From NCBI GenBank assembly GCA_937944165.1, contig CALDZF010000267.1, positions 1 through 33,308 of the forward strand: a DNA stretch of 33,308 nt, written 5' to 3'. The translations under genes and the position numbers were made by a program. Shown here one piece after another: positions 8,036 through 17,056 of the stretch. A model generated the notes under the pieces. That model was not told the DNA's origin, did not search any database, and worked only from the letters and a program-made list of their open reading frames with translations. Position 1 is the stretch's first letter; the number at the start of each line of letters is the position of its first letter. This DNA comes from an uncultured Rhizobiaceae group bacterium (GTDB taxonomy: Bacteria; Pseudomonadota; Alphaproteobacteria; Rhizobiales; Rhizobiaceae).

Positions 8036-9368
8036 TTTCGAACGCCTCATTCGTGGAGCTCTTGATAATCAAGATGCTTCTTCTGCGGAAGTAAGGAAGG
8101 TTGTTTATCAATCTTCCCGCAATGCTTTACAAAAAATTATAGATAATAACAGGTCGCTTACAGTTGAAGCTGTTATAGAACAAAAGCGTCAGCTTGAAGT
8201 TTCTATTGATTATATTGAAGCAGAATACACAGCGCCAAAGCCTGACCCCGTGGTTGCGCCTGTTGCTGAAACAATAGCACCAGTACCAGCAGGGGTAACA
8301 CCATCACAGCCAGTACAGCCAGTTGCGCAGGTCGAATCTGTCATCTTAGCAGAGGCGCCAACACCACAGCCAGCTCCTGTTGATATTCCGATTGGAGCAG
8401 AGCCTGAACAATCGAGCACTCCACCTCCTGTGGGAGAACTACCTAAAGTTGATCCGTCAGATCCTCTGTATGAAATTCAGCAAATTTTGGAGAGTACAAC
8501 GCCTAGCGCTGTTACACCTAGTGCCGCTCAGCCAGTTGTACATTCACAGACAGTTGCTCCTAATACTACTGCTGCGCCAAATATAGAACCCTCATTTGAA
8601 CAAGAAGTAGCCCCACAAGTAGATGCTACGCTTAACGACCCTGCCATTAATGTAGGTAATGAATATTATGAAGGAATAGGTTCTGATAATATTCCGCTTG
8701 GTTTCCAAAGGCGCAGAAAAACCCAAAAACGTTTTTTATGGACAATTATTGTCTTACTCATTTTAGGCCTTTTGGGTTGGATTGGTTATATTGCATACAT
8801 GGGAGCCGTGGATGGTTCTTTGCTAGGCCAAAAAGATAGTGATGGACCAAAGCTAAATCCTAATTCAGTTTCACGACAGGCAGATTCTGAAAATTATATT
8901 ACAGTTATTGATTCCACAGACTTATCTTCTCTTGTAATGGCAGGGCGTGGGAAGGCTGAAATTGTAAATCAGTTAAACTCTAACATGATTAGAATTAATT
9001 CCGAACGTGATGCATTAAATAGAGCAGAACCTGCGCAACCAATTTTGATAAAATTAAAGCCAGGCGTTCTAGAGCAAATTTCAGGCAAAGAAGTAACGAT
9101 AGAAGTATTCGCAAAATCAGGTGGTGGCGATACTGCCCATTTTGCAATTGGATGTGAGTTTGGCAATTTAACGGAATGTGGAAGGAAACGCTTCCTGGCT
9201 GGCTCTCAACCTAATGCATCTGTATTTGCCTTTCAGATGGATAAGATATCAGATAGCAATCAGGATATGTTTTTAACGCTAAGCACAGACACGACTAGCC
9301 AAGCATCGGTAACTGGCAAAGGTGATATTTTGGATATTGTATATATTCGATTAAGCGTTAACAATTAA
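8028..9368 (+). CDS. Unrecognised single-pass membrane protein with Pro-rich linker and periplasmic C-terminal domain
   Basis: The start is TTG 8028, supported by CTAAGGG six bases upstream and by the lack of an in-frame ATG nearby. The 446-residue protein begins with a charged helical region (MADFERLIRGALDNQDASSA, to about residue 62), followed by a long low-complexity linker rich in Pro, Ala, Val and Gln (about 63-205). RRRKTQKR stands before a transmembrane helix at about 237-259. The C-terminal 185 residues should lie in the periplasm and have the alternating hydrophobic pattern of a beta-sandwich, with two close cysteines in GCEFGNLTECGRKRF. The positive-inside rule gives a cytoplasmic N-terminus. 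I do not assign a function. It converges on ppk2 16 bp downstream. Confidence 0.8.
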   Translation: MADFERLIRGALDNQDASSAEVRKVVYQSSRNALQKIIDNNRSLTVEAVIEQKRQLEVSIDYIEAEYTAPKPDPVVAPVAETIAPVPAGVTPSQPVQPVAQVESVILAEAPTPQPAPVDIPIGAEPEQSSTPPPVGELPKVDPSDPLYEIQQILESTTPSAVTPSAAQPVVHSQTVAPNTTAAPNIEPSFEQEVAPQVDATLNDPAINVGNEYYEGIGSDNIPLGFQRRRKTQKRFLWTIIVLLILGLLGWIGYIAYMGAVDGSLLGQKDSDGPKLNPNSVSRQADSENYITVIDSTDLSSLVMAGRGKAEIVNQLNSNMIRINSERDALNRAEPAQPILIKLKPGVLEQISGKEVTIEVFAKSGGGDTAHFAIGCEFGNLTECGRKRFLAGSQPNASVFAFQMDKISDSNQDMFLTLSTDTTSQASVTGKGDILDIVYIRLSVNN

Positions 9369-9384
9369 GGTCTAAGTCCATATC

Positions 9385-10272
9385 CTAAGCGCCAAATTCA
9401 TTCAAGAAATCAGCGCCTGATCCTAATATTAACGGATCAGTCTTTATTATGGCGTTTTGATTTTTTCCTTCATAATCAAGCTTGGTTAAAAAATATCTGA
9501 TTGCGTTTAGCCGGGCACGGCGTTTGTCATTTGAACGAACAATAGTCCAGGGTGCGTCTTTTTTATGCGTATGTTCAAGCATGGTATTTCGCGCTTTGGT
9601 ATAGTCATCCCATTTGGAAAGTGCCTTGATATCAATAGGCGATAATTTCCAGGATTTAAGAGGGTTTTGGCGCCTGTCATGAAAACGCTTTAGCTGCATT
9701 TCTTGCCCGACATTGAGCCAAAACTTAAACAAATGAATACCATCTGATATGAGCATATCTTCAAATTGAGGAGCCTGTGTCAAAAAAAGCTTATGTTGTT
9801 GTGGTGAACAAAATCCCATAACAGGTTCAACGCCTGCCCGGTTATACCAAGAGCGATCAAACATCACCATTTCACCGTCACTTGGCAAGTGTTGAACATA
9901 ACGTTGGAAGTACCATTGCCCTCTTTCTGTGTCTGAAGGCTTGGATAAGGCAACAACGCGTGTATGACGAGGGTTTAAATATTCGCGAAATGCATTGATG
10001 GTACCTCCCTTGCCAGCCGCATCCCTGCCTTCAAAGACAATTACAATACGTTCGCCTGTTTTTTGTAACCAGGATTGAACTTTGCCTAATTCCAACTGTA
10101 GTGTTTCAAGCTCTTTTTCATAGGGTTTGCGTGACAATTTTTTTTCATACGGATACCCGCCACTTGAAAAAGCATTATCCTTGATTGCAGGTATTAGTTC
10201 ACGATCATCCAAGTCTATTTTAACAGCTTTGCCGTTTATGTTGATTGAGACTTGCGGGATATCGTGTGTCAT
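9385..10272 (-). CDS. ppk2: Polyphosphate kinase 2 (PPK2)
   Basis: The 295-residue protein has the PPK2 Walker A region GRDAAGKGG at 82-90 and the Walker B/lid region [17 protein letters not shown] starting near 138, plus the family motif [17 protein letters not shown]. The length fits a single-domain enzyme. PPK2 transfers phosphate between polyphosphate and nucleoside di- or monophosphates in the cytoplasm; which nucleotide is preferred cannot be read here. It is divergent from phoR with 113 bp between them, which places polyphosphate use next to phosphate sensing. The ribosome site before the ATG is weak. I see no good Pho box in the shared intergenic region. Confidence 0.93.
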   Translation of the reverse strand: MTHDIPQVSININGKAVKIDLDDRELIPAIKDNAFSSGGYPYEKKLSRKPYEKELETLQLELGKVQSWLQKTGERIVIVFEGRDAAGKGGTINAFREYLNPRHTRVVALSKPSDTERGQWYFQRYVQHLPSDGEMVMFDRSWYNRAGVEPVMGFCSPQQHKLFLTQAPQFEDMLISDGIHLFKFWLNVGQEMQLKRFHDRRQNPLKSWKLSPIDIKALSKWDDYTKARNTMLEHTHKKDAPWTIVRSNDKRRARLNAIRYFLTKLDYEGKNQNAIIKTDPLILGSGADFLNEFGA

Positions 10273-10385
10273 GGTTTTTCATCTTTATATTGTTATAGTG
10301 TTGGAAAACATATTTAATATGAAAGTCAAAGCAAAACAAACGGGTTCTGGCATAATAGTATTTGATCTCAAACCAGTGACTAAAA

Positions 10386-11660
10386 ATGACTGATATAAAA
10401 TCCAAATATAATTTAAGTCCGCCTGAACAAGGTAATAGTGGCATTGTACTGGTTATAATTTTCACACTCTTCATCATAGCTTGTTTTATTGCCCCACAAC
10501 ACATCTGGTTCTTTTTTGCCGCTTTTATAATTGCGATAGGAAGTATGTATTATTTCAATTCTGCAAAAAGCGGGAACAAGGCTAACTTTGCAAATCCGCG
10601 TGGTAATGAAACCATAGTAAGTAAAGAAGCTTTGTCGCAGCAAAGGCTTGTCGAGGCACTGCAGTTTCCTGCATATATACTTGATAGTGCTGGAGGGGTA
10701 GTTTTTGCCAATAAGCCCAGCATTGCAGCGTTTGGAAAGTTTACCAATGGTGATAAGGTTTTTATTCGCTTTAGGCAGCCTGAATTACGAAAACTTATTG
10801 AAAAAGCACTGAGTTCAAAATCTTCGCTTACGGGTGAGTACAATGAGGCTAGACCAGCAGACCGTTGGTTTGCAGTTGAAATTGCGCCTATTTTCAATAA
10901 AAAAGGAACTAAAAGAAATCTATTTTTTCTTTTGGGGTTTCATGACTTAACCGAGGCAAAACGGACAGACCAAATGAGGTCGGATTTTATTGCAAATGCA
11001 AGTCACGAATTAAGGACACCGCTTGCTTCTTTAAAGGGCTATTTGGAAACCATTAAAGGGCCTGCGCGTAAAGATGAAAAAGCAATTCAAAAATTTACAG
11101 ACGTAATGCTTGATCAGGCAAAGCGTATGACCAGGCTTGTAAATGATTTGCTATCTTTGAGCAGAATAGAGATGCAATCGCATGTCCGCCCTTCGGAAAT
11201 AATCAATCTAAACGAAGTTATTATAAATGTGATTGACTCAGTGGAAGGCTTGGCCAAACATCTTGATGTCAGGATTGTATTTGAAGCCTCAAAAGCAGTG
11301 AATATCATTGGTGACAGGGATGAATTATTACAGGTCTTTGAAAATCTGATAGAAAACGCCTGTAAATATGGAGAAGAAGGCAAAGAAATTATCGTTGCGC
11401 TGGAAAGAGACGATACAACCAAATCAGTAATAGCTTCGGTTAAAGATTTTGGACCAGGAATTGCACTTGAGCATCAACATAGAATTACAGAACGGTTTTA
11501 TCGTGTTGATATTGCGCGTAGCCGGGAAAAACAGGGTACTGGTTTGGGGTTGGCAATCGTAAAGCATATTTTAAATCGCCATACTACCAGACTTGAAATA
11601 CAGTCTGCGCCTGATGAAGGTGCTAAATTTTTAATCAGGTTTCCACTCGCGGATAAATAA
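10386..11660 (+). CDS. phoR: Phosphate-regulon sensor histidine kinase PhoR
   Basis: The 424-residue protein has two N-terminal membrane segments (about 19-56) with almost no periplasmic loop, a PAS-type domain (about 85-180, LVEALQFPAYILDSAGGVVF), a HisKA domain with the phospho-acceptor His207 in ASHELRTPLASLKGY, and a HATPase_c domain with NLIENACKYG, DFGPGIALEHQHRITERFYRV and GTGLGLAIVKHI. This is the usual PhoR build: it senses through the Pst transporter and PhoU and phosphorylates PhoB. It is the first gene of phoR-pstSCAB-phoU-phoB. A 176-bp gap to pstS with its own likely promoter separates it from the transporter genes. Confidence 0.93.
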   Translation: MTDIKSKYNLSPPEQGNSGIVLVIIFTLFIIACFIAPQHIWFFFAAFIIAIGSMYYFNSAKSGNKANFANPRGNETIVSKEALSQQRLVEALQFPAYILDSAGGVVFANKPSIAAFGKFTNGDKVFIRFRQPELRKLIEKALSSKSSLTGEYNEARPADRWFAVEIAPIFNKKGTKRNLFFLLGFHDLTEAKRTDQMRSDFIANASHELRTPLASLKGYLETIKGPARKDEKAIQKFTDVMLDQAKRMTRLVNDLLSLSRIEMQSHVRPSEIINLNEVIINVIDSVEGLAKHLDVRIVFEASKAVNIIGDRDELLQVFENLIENACKYGEEGKEIIVALERDDTTKSVIASVKDFGPGIALEHQHRITERFYRVDIARSREKQGTGLGLAIVKHILNRHTTRLEIQSAPDEGAKFLIRFPLADK

Positions 11661-11712
11661 ATTTATGCTACTGTTGATAATCAAAATTAATATTATAAAT
11701 CAATAAGATGAT

Positions 11713-11732
11713 TTGTCATAAAACTATATCAT
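11713..11732 (+). promoter_or_regulatory. Possible degenerate Pho box before pstS
   Basis: TTGTCAT and ATATCAT lie as direct repeats upstream of pstS. The known PhoB site is CTGTCAT repeated every 11 bases. The first unit matches at 6 of 7 positions and the second at 5 of 7, but the repeat distance is 13, so the match is imperfect. Its place about 105 bp before the pstS start is reasonable. Confidence 0.4.
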
Positions 11733-11836
11733 AGATTGAGTACTCTACATGATGAGGGAGGCGGGTGCTTTCTTCAACGCCATAAATATCAATGTTAGTT
11801 TTAACATAATGCAATCGTTATACACGGGAGATTAAA

Positions 11837-12877
11837 ATGAAATTTACCAAATTCATGGGTCTGGTGTCAGGCACGGCACTTTTAATGACAACAGCAATTG
11901 GATCAGCACATGCTCGTGATCAAATTCAGATTGTTGGTTCATCAACAGTTTTCCCGTTCTCAACATCTGTTGCAGAACAATTTGGGCAAAAGACTTCTTT
12001 TAAAACACCTGTCGTTGAATCAACCGGTTCTGGTGGTGGAATGAAGCTATTTTGTTCAGGTGTTGGTGAAGGCTCACCTGATATTACAAATGCTTCTCGC
12101 CGTATCAAAGAAAATGAATTCAAGCTTTGCTTGGAAAACGGTGTGACACCTGTTGAAGTTCAAATTGGTTTCGATGGTATTGTTTTGGCAAATGCCAAGC
12201 AGGGACCCGATCTTAGTATTACTCGTCAGCAAATATTTCTGGCACTTGCAAAAGAAATTCCTGACGCATCAGGTAAAATGATCGCAAATCCGTACAAGAC
12301 TTGGGCAGATGTAGACCCATCACTTCCAAATATTAAAATTGAAGTACTTGGCCCGCCACCAACATCTGGCACACGCGATGCTTTTGCTGAAATAGCACTT
12401 GAAGGCGGGGCTGCAAAGATTGCAACTTTGGCAGCACTTAAAAAGTCTGACAAAAATGCATTCAAGAAAATCGCCCATGCAATAAGAGAAGATGGCGCTT
12501 ATGTTGAAGCTGGTGAAAATGATAATTTGATTATTCAAAAACTAGAAGCAAATTCTAATGCCTTTGGCGTGTTTGGTTTCTCATTCCTTGATCAAAATGG
12601 AGACAAGGTAAAGGGTGCAACTGTAAATGGTGTTGAGCCAGAATTTGAAAATATCGCCGCTGGTGATTATGATATCTCACGTTCCCTATACTTTTATGTA
12701 AAAAAAGAGCATGTCGGCGTTATCCCTGGTATTGAAGAATTTGTAACTGAATTTACAGATGAAGATACTTGGGGTGAAGAGGGATACCTTGCAGATAAAG
12801 GTCTTATTCCGCTACCAGATGATGAGCGAGAAACAATTGCTGAATCTGCAGTTGCCATGACACCAATGTCTTTTTAA
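11837..12877 (+). CDS. pstS: Phosphate ABC transporter substrate-binding protein PstS
   Basis: The 346-residue protein starts with a signal peptide (MKFTKFMGLVSGTALLMTTA, likely cut after AHA at residue 26), followed by IQIVGSSTVFPFSTSVAEQFG and STGSGGGMKLFCSGVGEGSPDITNASR, the phosphate-binding signature of PstS. It binds phosphate in the periplasm and delivers it to PstC-PstA. A ribosome site GGGAGA is 6 bases before the ATG. A strong hairpin follows the gene, which fits the higher need for the binding protein than for the membrane parts. Expression is probably under PhoB. Confidence 0.95.
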   Translation: MKFTKFMGLVSGTALLMTTAIGSAHARDQIQIVGSSTVFPFSTSVAEQFGQKTSFKTPVVESTGSGGGMKLFCSGVGEGSPDITNASRRIKENEFKLCLENGVTPVEVQIGFDGIVLANAKQGPDLSITRQQIFLALAKEIPDASGKMIANPYKTWADVDPSLPNIKIEVLGPPPTSGTRDAFAEIALEGGAAKIATLAALKKSDKNAFKKIAHAIREDGAYVEAGENDNLIIQKLEANSNAFGVFGFSFLDQNGDKVKGATVNGVEPEFENIAAGDYDISRSLYFYVKKEHVGVIPGIEEFVTEFTDEDTWGEEGYLADKGLIPLPDDERETIAESAVAMTPMSF

Positions 12878-12902
12878 GCATCAAGCTAATCCACAAGTTT
12901 AT

Positions 12903-12932
12903 ACCGTCCGAAGTTACTTTTCTTTGGGCGGT
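12903..12932 (+). promoter_or_regulatory. RNA hairpin between pstS and pstC (partial terminator or mRNA stabiliser)
   Basis: ACCGTCCGAAG and CTTTGGGCGGT can pair over 11 positions with two G-U pairs and an 8-base loop. A T5 run starts six bases after the stem, so it may end part of the transcripts or protect the 3' end of pstS mRNA. The rest of the 123-bp gap shows only the pstC ribosome site. Confidence 0.65.
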
Positions 12933-13000
12933 TAACGTTTTTAGCGGTAAAGATTTTCGCAATGGTAAAGTTGAAAAACTGATTAGGGGAAGCTTTTGCA

Positions 13001-14392
13001 ATGGCCTTATATATTCTAGGCGCTTTGTTAATAATTGCGAGCATAGCTTTTGTTATCGGCCGTACAAAAGCTTTGGCTATTTGTGGCAATAATGTCTCCT
13101 CATTGCATTCCCGCCCTATTTATCACGGTGCATTTCTTTCTATTTGTGCTGCTGTTCCGTCGTTTATTTTTATTGTAGCATGGACAGTTTTTTCTGGAAG
13201 CGTAATCAATAGTATTGTCAAAAGCAGGTTTGCTGAACAATTATCGGCTATGGGTCTACCTCAGGTTGAGGCAGTTTTGCGTGATGCTAAGGCTTTGGCT
13301 TTTGGCGGACTTGTTGGGTTTAAAGACGACTTGAAAGTAAGCGCAAGTGAGGCTTATTCATCCTTACAATCAACCAGTGATTTATTATTATTGGCTTGTG
13401 TTGTGTTGCTGGTTGTAATTGGGTCTGTTTATGGATTTAAGCAAATTACCCCTGCATTTAGAACCAGACATCGCGTTGAGAAGTTTGTTTTGGCCTTATT
13501 AGCGGCGTGTTCATTGGTCGCAATTCTCACTACTGTTGGAATTATCTTATCACTTATATTTGAATCCATTCGGTTTTTTGAAAAGGTTCCATTTTTTGAT
13601 TTTCTGTTCGGATATCACTGGTCGCCACAAAATGCCTTTGAAGGTGCTGGCGGGACATCATTATCAGATGATAATTCCAGAATATTTGGTGCTATTCCGC
13701 TCTTTACAGGTACATTCCTGATTACATTTATAGCAATTGCAGTTGCAGCTCCTTTTGGACTTATGTCAGCCATCTATATGTCGGATTATGCCAGCCTAAA
13801 GTTTCGTGCTTACGCAAAACCTGCGCTTGAGGTTTTAGCTGGCATTCCAACAGTTGCGTATGGATTTTTCGCCGCTCTGACTATCGCACCTGCTATCAGA
13901 GGGTGGGGAGAAGCAATAGGACTTTCTGTTTCATCAGAGTCTGCACTGGCAGCAGGCTTGGTCATGGGTATCATGATTATTCCATTTGTTTTGTCATTAT
14001 CAGATGATGTTATTAACGCTGTTCCTCAGTCTTTGCGCGATGGTTCTTATGCTATGGGCGCAACCAAATCAGAAACGATTAGAAAAGTTGTTCTACCTGC
14101 TGCGCTACCTGGAATTGTTGCAGCGCTTTTATTAGCGATATCGCGTGCTGTTGGTGAAACCATGATTGTAGTGATGGCGGCAGGTCTTGCTGCCAATTTG
14201 ACCATAAACCCATTGGAAGCTGTGACAACTGTGACTGTTCAAATTGTAACCCTTCTTCAAGGTGACCAAGAGTTTGACAGTGCAAAAACTCTGGCAGCAT
14301 TTGCCTTGGGCTTGGTACTATTTGTAATTACGCTTTGTCTCAATATCATTGCATTGCGTGTTGTTCAAAAATACAGGGAACAATATGACTGA
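13001..14392 (+). CDS. pstC: Phosphate ABC transporter permease PstC
   Basis: The 463-residue protein has an extended N-terminus with three or more extra hydrophobic segments (starting at MALYILGALLIIASIAFVIG) before the conserved permease core. The core contains FFEKVPFFDFLFGYHWSP, PFGLMSAIYMSDYA, EVLAGIPTVAYGFFAALT and the ABC-coupling loop DGSYAMGATKSETIRKVVLPAALPGI, followed by SRAVGETMIVVMAAG. It forms the membrane channel with PstA and is much longer than the E. coli protein (319 residues), as is usual in this bacterial group. AGGGGA upstream supports ATG 13001. The stop overlaps the pstA start by 8 bases. Confidence 0.94.
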   Translation: MALYILGALLIIASIAFVIGRTKALAICGNNVSSLHSRPIYHGAFLSICAAVPSFIFIVAWTVFSGSVINSIVKSRFAEQLSAMGLPQVEAVLRDAKALAFGGLVGFKDDLKVSASEAYSSLQSTSDLLLLACVVLLVVIGSVYGFKQITPAFRTRHRVEKFVLALLAACSLVAILTTVGIILSLIFESIRFFEKVPFFDFLFGYHWSPQNAFEGAGGTSLSDDNSRIFGAIPLFTGTFLITFIAIAVAAPFGLMSAIYMSDYASLKFRAYAKPALEVLAGIPTVAYGFFAALTIAPAIRGWGEAIGLSVSSESALAAGLVMGIMIIPFVLSLSDDVINAVPQSLRDGSYAMGATKSETIRKVVLPAALPGIVAALLLAISRAVGETMIVVMAAGLAANLTINPLEAVTTVTVQIVTLLQGDQEFDSAKTLAAFALGLVLFVITLCLNIIALRVVQKYREQYD

Positions 14393-16196
14393 TATATCAG
14401 CAGATACACAAACAAAGCGAAATAAAGTTGCTTACCAAGCACGGCTGCGAAAACGCTATGCCGCAGAAAGTCGTTTTAAGTTTATGGGTCTAGGCGCAAT
14501 ACTTGTATCAATCGCATTCTTAATCATTTTGCTTTCGACTTTTATTTCAACAGGGCTGCCGGCGTTTACTTATAATTACATTTCACTGCCAGTCGACTTA
14601 ACTTCGATTGACCGTACAAAATTTGAACAGACTGTAAGTTTTAATCAGAATTTAAAGGAAGGCGAGAAAGCTAAACGTTATCCTGATTTTCGTAAACCTG
14701 TTGTAAAAAGCCTTTATGAAAAACTCCCATTTTTAAGCAGTCGCAAAGATAAAAAAATTGCTCGTCAAGTTGTAACAGATGTTTCAGGTGTGCTCTTAAA
14801 AGACTACGTTGTCGAAAACCCTAGCTTGGCGGGCACAAAATTCGACCATGAGTTTCTGGTTTCAGATTTTGTTGATCTTTATCTCAAAGGGTTGACCGCT
14901 GAAACGGTTTCAGAAACGCCTGATAATAAATTATCATTTATCCAAAACGATGATGAATTCAAAATAACTGCTGATGGTGATGTTTTTACGAAGCCATTGC
15001 AGGAAATAAAATTAATATTGGCCGAGCGAGCAGAGCGTATCAATCGCCGGATCTTTGACATTAAATTTGCTTTGGAAAATCAACTATCAATCTCAAATGC
15101 TAATGAAAGTACCAGTGCAGTTGCAAAAGCAAATGCCAACATTGAGAGTTTAAAGTCAGAACTTGAAGCTGAAACTTCAAAATACGATGAGCTCATAAAA
15201 CGCAGCAACGCCCTTGAGGGCGAAGAAGTTCTGGACGCTAATATGCCATCGCTCTTAATTGATGCGAATGGTGGGACGCTGAAAGTTTCAAAAATTTCCA
15301 AAAACGAGGCGATAGCAACTGCAATTATCCCTATGCAAAATAATGATGTTGTTGATGCGGGTAGCTGGACAATGAAATTTATTGCTGAGGCTGAATCAAA
15401 TCGAAAATTTAAAGATAAGCAAGTTGCCGCTATGGATCTTTTAGTAGGCGAGGGAATTATTACGAAACGTTTTGCCAGTGTGTTCTTTTCAAATGGCGAT
15501 AGTCGCGAACCAGAGATGGCTGGTGTATGGGGCGCGGTTGTCGGTTCATTTTTTACAATGCTCGTGACGCTGTTTTTATCATTCCCATTAGGTGTTGCTG
15601 CCGCAGTATATCTTGAAGAATTTGCTGCAAAAAACAAGATAACCGATTTGATTGAAGTCAATATTAATAATCTTGCGGCGGTTCCCTCAATTGTGTTTGG
15701 TTTGCTCGGGCTTGCCGTGTTTTTGAACTTCTTTGAATTGCCGCGTTCTGCGCCTGTCGTGGGTGGCATGGTCTTAGCGCTTATGACATTGCCAGTGGTG
15801 ATTATTGCTTCTCGAACTGCACTTAAATCCGTACCACCTTCGATACGGGAAGCCGCGCTTGGTGTGGGAGCGTCGAAATTACAAGCTGTTTTTCATCATG
15901 TTTTGCCGTTGGCAATGCCTGGAATTTTAACAGGGGCAATTATTGGCATGGCACGTGCTTTAGGTGAAACGGCACCGCTTCTCATGATTGGTATGGTGGC
16001 TTTTGTGGTGGATATTCCTGGCGGCTTTACGGACCCGTCTACGGTATTGCCTGTGCAAGTATATTTATGGGCTGATGCACCTGAACCAGGTTTTCAACAA
16101 AAGACTGCAGCAGCTATTATGGTATTGCTTGGGTTCTTGGTCGTTATGAACGCAGTTGCGGTTATTTTACGCAAACGCTTTGAGCGACGTTGGTAG
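14385..16196 (+). CDS. pstA: Phosphate ABC transporter permease PstA with large N-terminal domain
   Basis: ATG 14385, behind CAGGGAAC, overlaps the pstC stop by 8 bases and gives 604 residues; the track start at 14349 is only an extension. After the first membrane helix (about 33-55) come some 330 residues predicted to be periplasmic, including a coiled-coil stretch (about 205-285) rich in Ala, Glu, Lys and Leu. This matches the DUF3333-type region known in PstA of many Alphaproteobacteria. The permease core follows, with AVPSIVFGLLGLAVFLNF, the coupling loop EAALGVGASKLQAVFHHVLPLAMPG and ARALGETAPLLMIGM. It pairs with PstC. E. coli PstA has about 296 residues, so the added domain doubles the protein. 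Confidence 0.93.
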   Translation: MTDISADTQTKRNKVAYQARLRKRYAAESRFKFMGLGAILVSIAFLIILLSTFISTGLPAFTYNYISLPVDLTSIDRTKFEQTVSFNQNLKEGEKAKRYPDFRKPVVKSLYEKLPFLSSRKDKKIARQVVTDVSGVLLKDYVVENPSLAGTKFDHEFLVSDFVDLYLKGLTAETVSETPDNKLSFIQNDDEFKITADGDVFTKPLQEIKLILAERAERINRRIFDIKFALENQLSISNANESTSAVAKANANIESLKSELEAETSKYDELIKRSNALEGEEVLDANMPSLLIDANGGTLKVSKISKNEAIATAIIPMQNNDVVDAGSWTMKFIAEAESNRKFKDKQVAAMDLLVGEGIITKRFASVFFSNGDSREPEMAGVWGAVVGSFFTMLVTLFLSFPLGVAAAVYLEEFAAKNKITDLIEVNINNLAAVPSIVFGLLGLAVFLNFFELPRSAPVVGGMVLALMTLPVVIIASRTALKSVPPSIREAALGVGASKLQAVFHHVLPLAMPGILTGAIIGMARALGETAPLLMIGMVAFVVDIPGGFTDPSTVLPVQVYLWADAPEPGFQQKTAAAIMVLLGFLVVMNAVAVILRKRFERRW

Positions 16197-16254
16197 AAAC
16201 GATAATGAATATCAAGTAATTAAAAGAAAATGACAGGAAGATGCGTTAATTCAA

Positions 16255-17022
16255 ATGGAACAAACTGAAATTAAAATGTCAGGCAAGGATGTTTCTGTTT
16301 CTTATGGAGAGAAACAAGCGTTGTTTGATGTCAATCTGGATATTCCCGCCAAACAGGTTACTGCATTAATTGGCCCTTCTGGTTGTGGTAAGTCCACTTT
16401 CTTAAGATGCCTTAACCGCATGAATGATACCATTGATATTTGCAAAGTGTCTGGTGATATAAGACTTGATAATCAAGACATTTATCACCGTGATATTGAT
16501 GTAGTGGAATTACGTGCACGTGTAGGAATGGTTTTCCAAAAACCTAATCCGTTTCCAAAGTCAATTTTTGAAAATGTTGGTTATGGTCCTAAAATACACG
16601 GGCTGGCAAATGGCAAGGCTGAACTGGAAGAAATTGTTGTAAAAAGCCTTCAAAGAGCGGGTCTGTTTGAGGAAGTAAAAGACCGTCTTTATGAGCCTGG
16701 TACAGGCCTTTCAGGCGGACAACAGCAAAGACTTTGTATTGCGCGGGCAATTGCAGTTAGCCCCGAAGTTATCTTGATGGACGAGCCATGCTCTGCACTC
16801 GACCCAATTGCGACCGCCAAGGTTGAGGAGTTAATCGATGAATTACGTGAGAACTACACGATTGTTATAGTAACGCACTCTATGCAGCAGGCAGCGCGTG
16901 TTTCACAACAAACAGCAATGTTTCACTTGGGTTATCTTGTTGAGGTCGATGACACAGATACAATGTTTACAAATCCAAGTGATAAAAAAACCCAAGACTA
17001 TATTACTGGTCGGTATGGCTAG
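16255..17022 (+). CDS. pstB: Phosphate ABC transporter ATPase PstB
   Basis: The 255-residue ATPase has Walker [10 protein letters not shown] at 40-48, the Q-loop [21 protein letters not shown] typical of PstB, the ABC signature [16 protein letters not shown], Walker [14 protein letters not shown] and the switch His in [13 protein letters not shown]. It ends with DYITGRYG, the usual PstB end. It powers phosphate import through PstC-PstA. AGGAAG stands about 14 bases before ATG 16255, a rather long spacing. It follows pstA by 58 bp and overlaps the longer possible phoU start. Confidence 0.96.
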   Translation: MEQTEIKMSGKDVSVSYGEKQALFDVNLDIPAKQVTALIGPSGCGKSTFLRCLNRMNDTIDICKVSGDIRLDNQDIYHRDIDVVELRARVGMVFQKPNPFPKSIFENVGYGPKIHGLANGKAELEEIVVKSLQRAGLFEEVKDRLYEPGTGLSGGQQQRLCIARAIAVSPEVILMDEPCSALDPIATAKVEELIDELRENYTIVIVTHSMQQAARVSQQTAMFHLGYLVEVDDTDTMFTNPSDKKTQDYITGRYG

Positions 17023-17056
17023 TCAGATTCAGGCTCAAACAAAGGATAAAACTATC

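Noticed and set aside
10273-10385. Search for a Pho box between ppk2 and phoR
   Set aside because: No CTGTCAT-like direct repeat is visible; only AT-rich sequence with a CATAAT -10-like element.
15080-15769. 229-residue ORF on the - strand inside pstA
   Set aside because: Composition is Ser/Ala/Thr-rich as expected for an antisense shadow; pstA is well supported on the other strand.
16898-17014. N-terminal extension of the PhoU ORF
   Set aside because: It lies fully within pstB and does not resemble PhoU.
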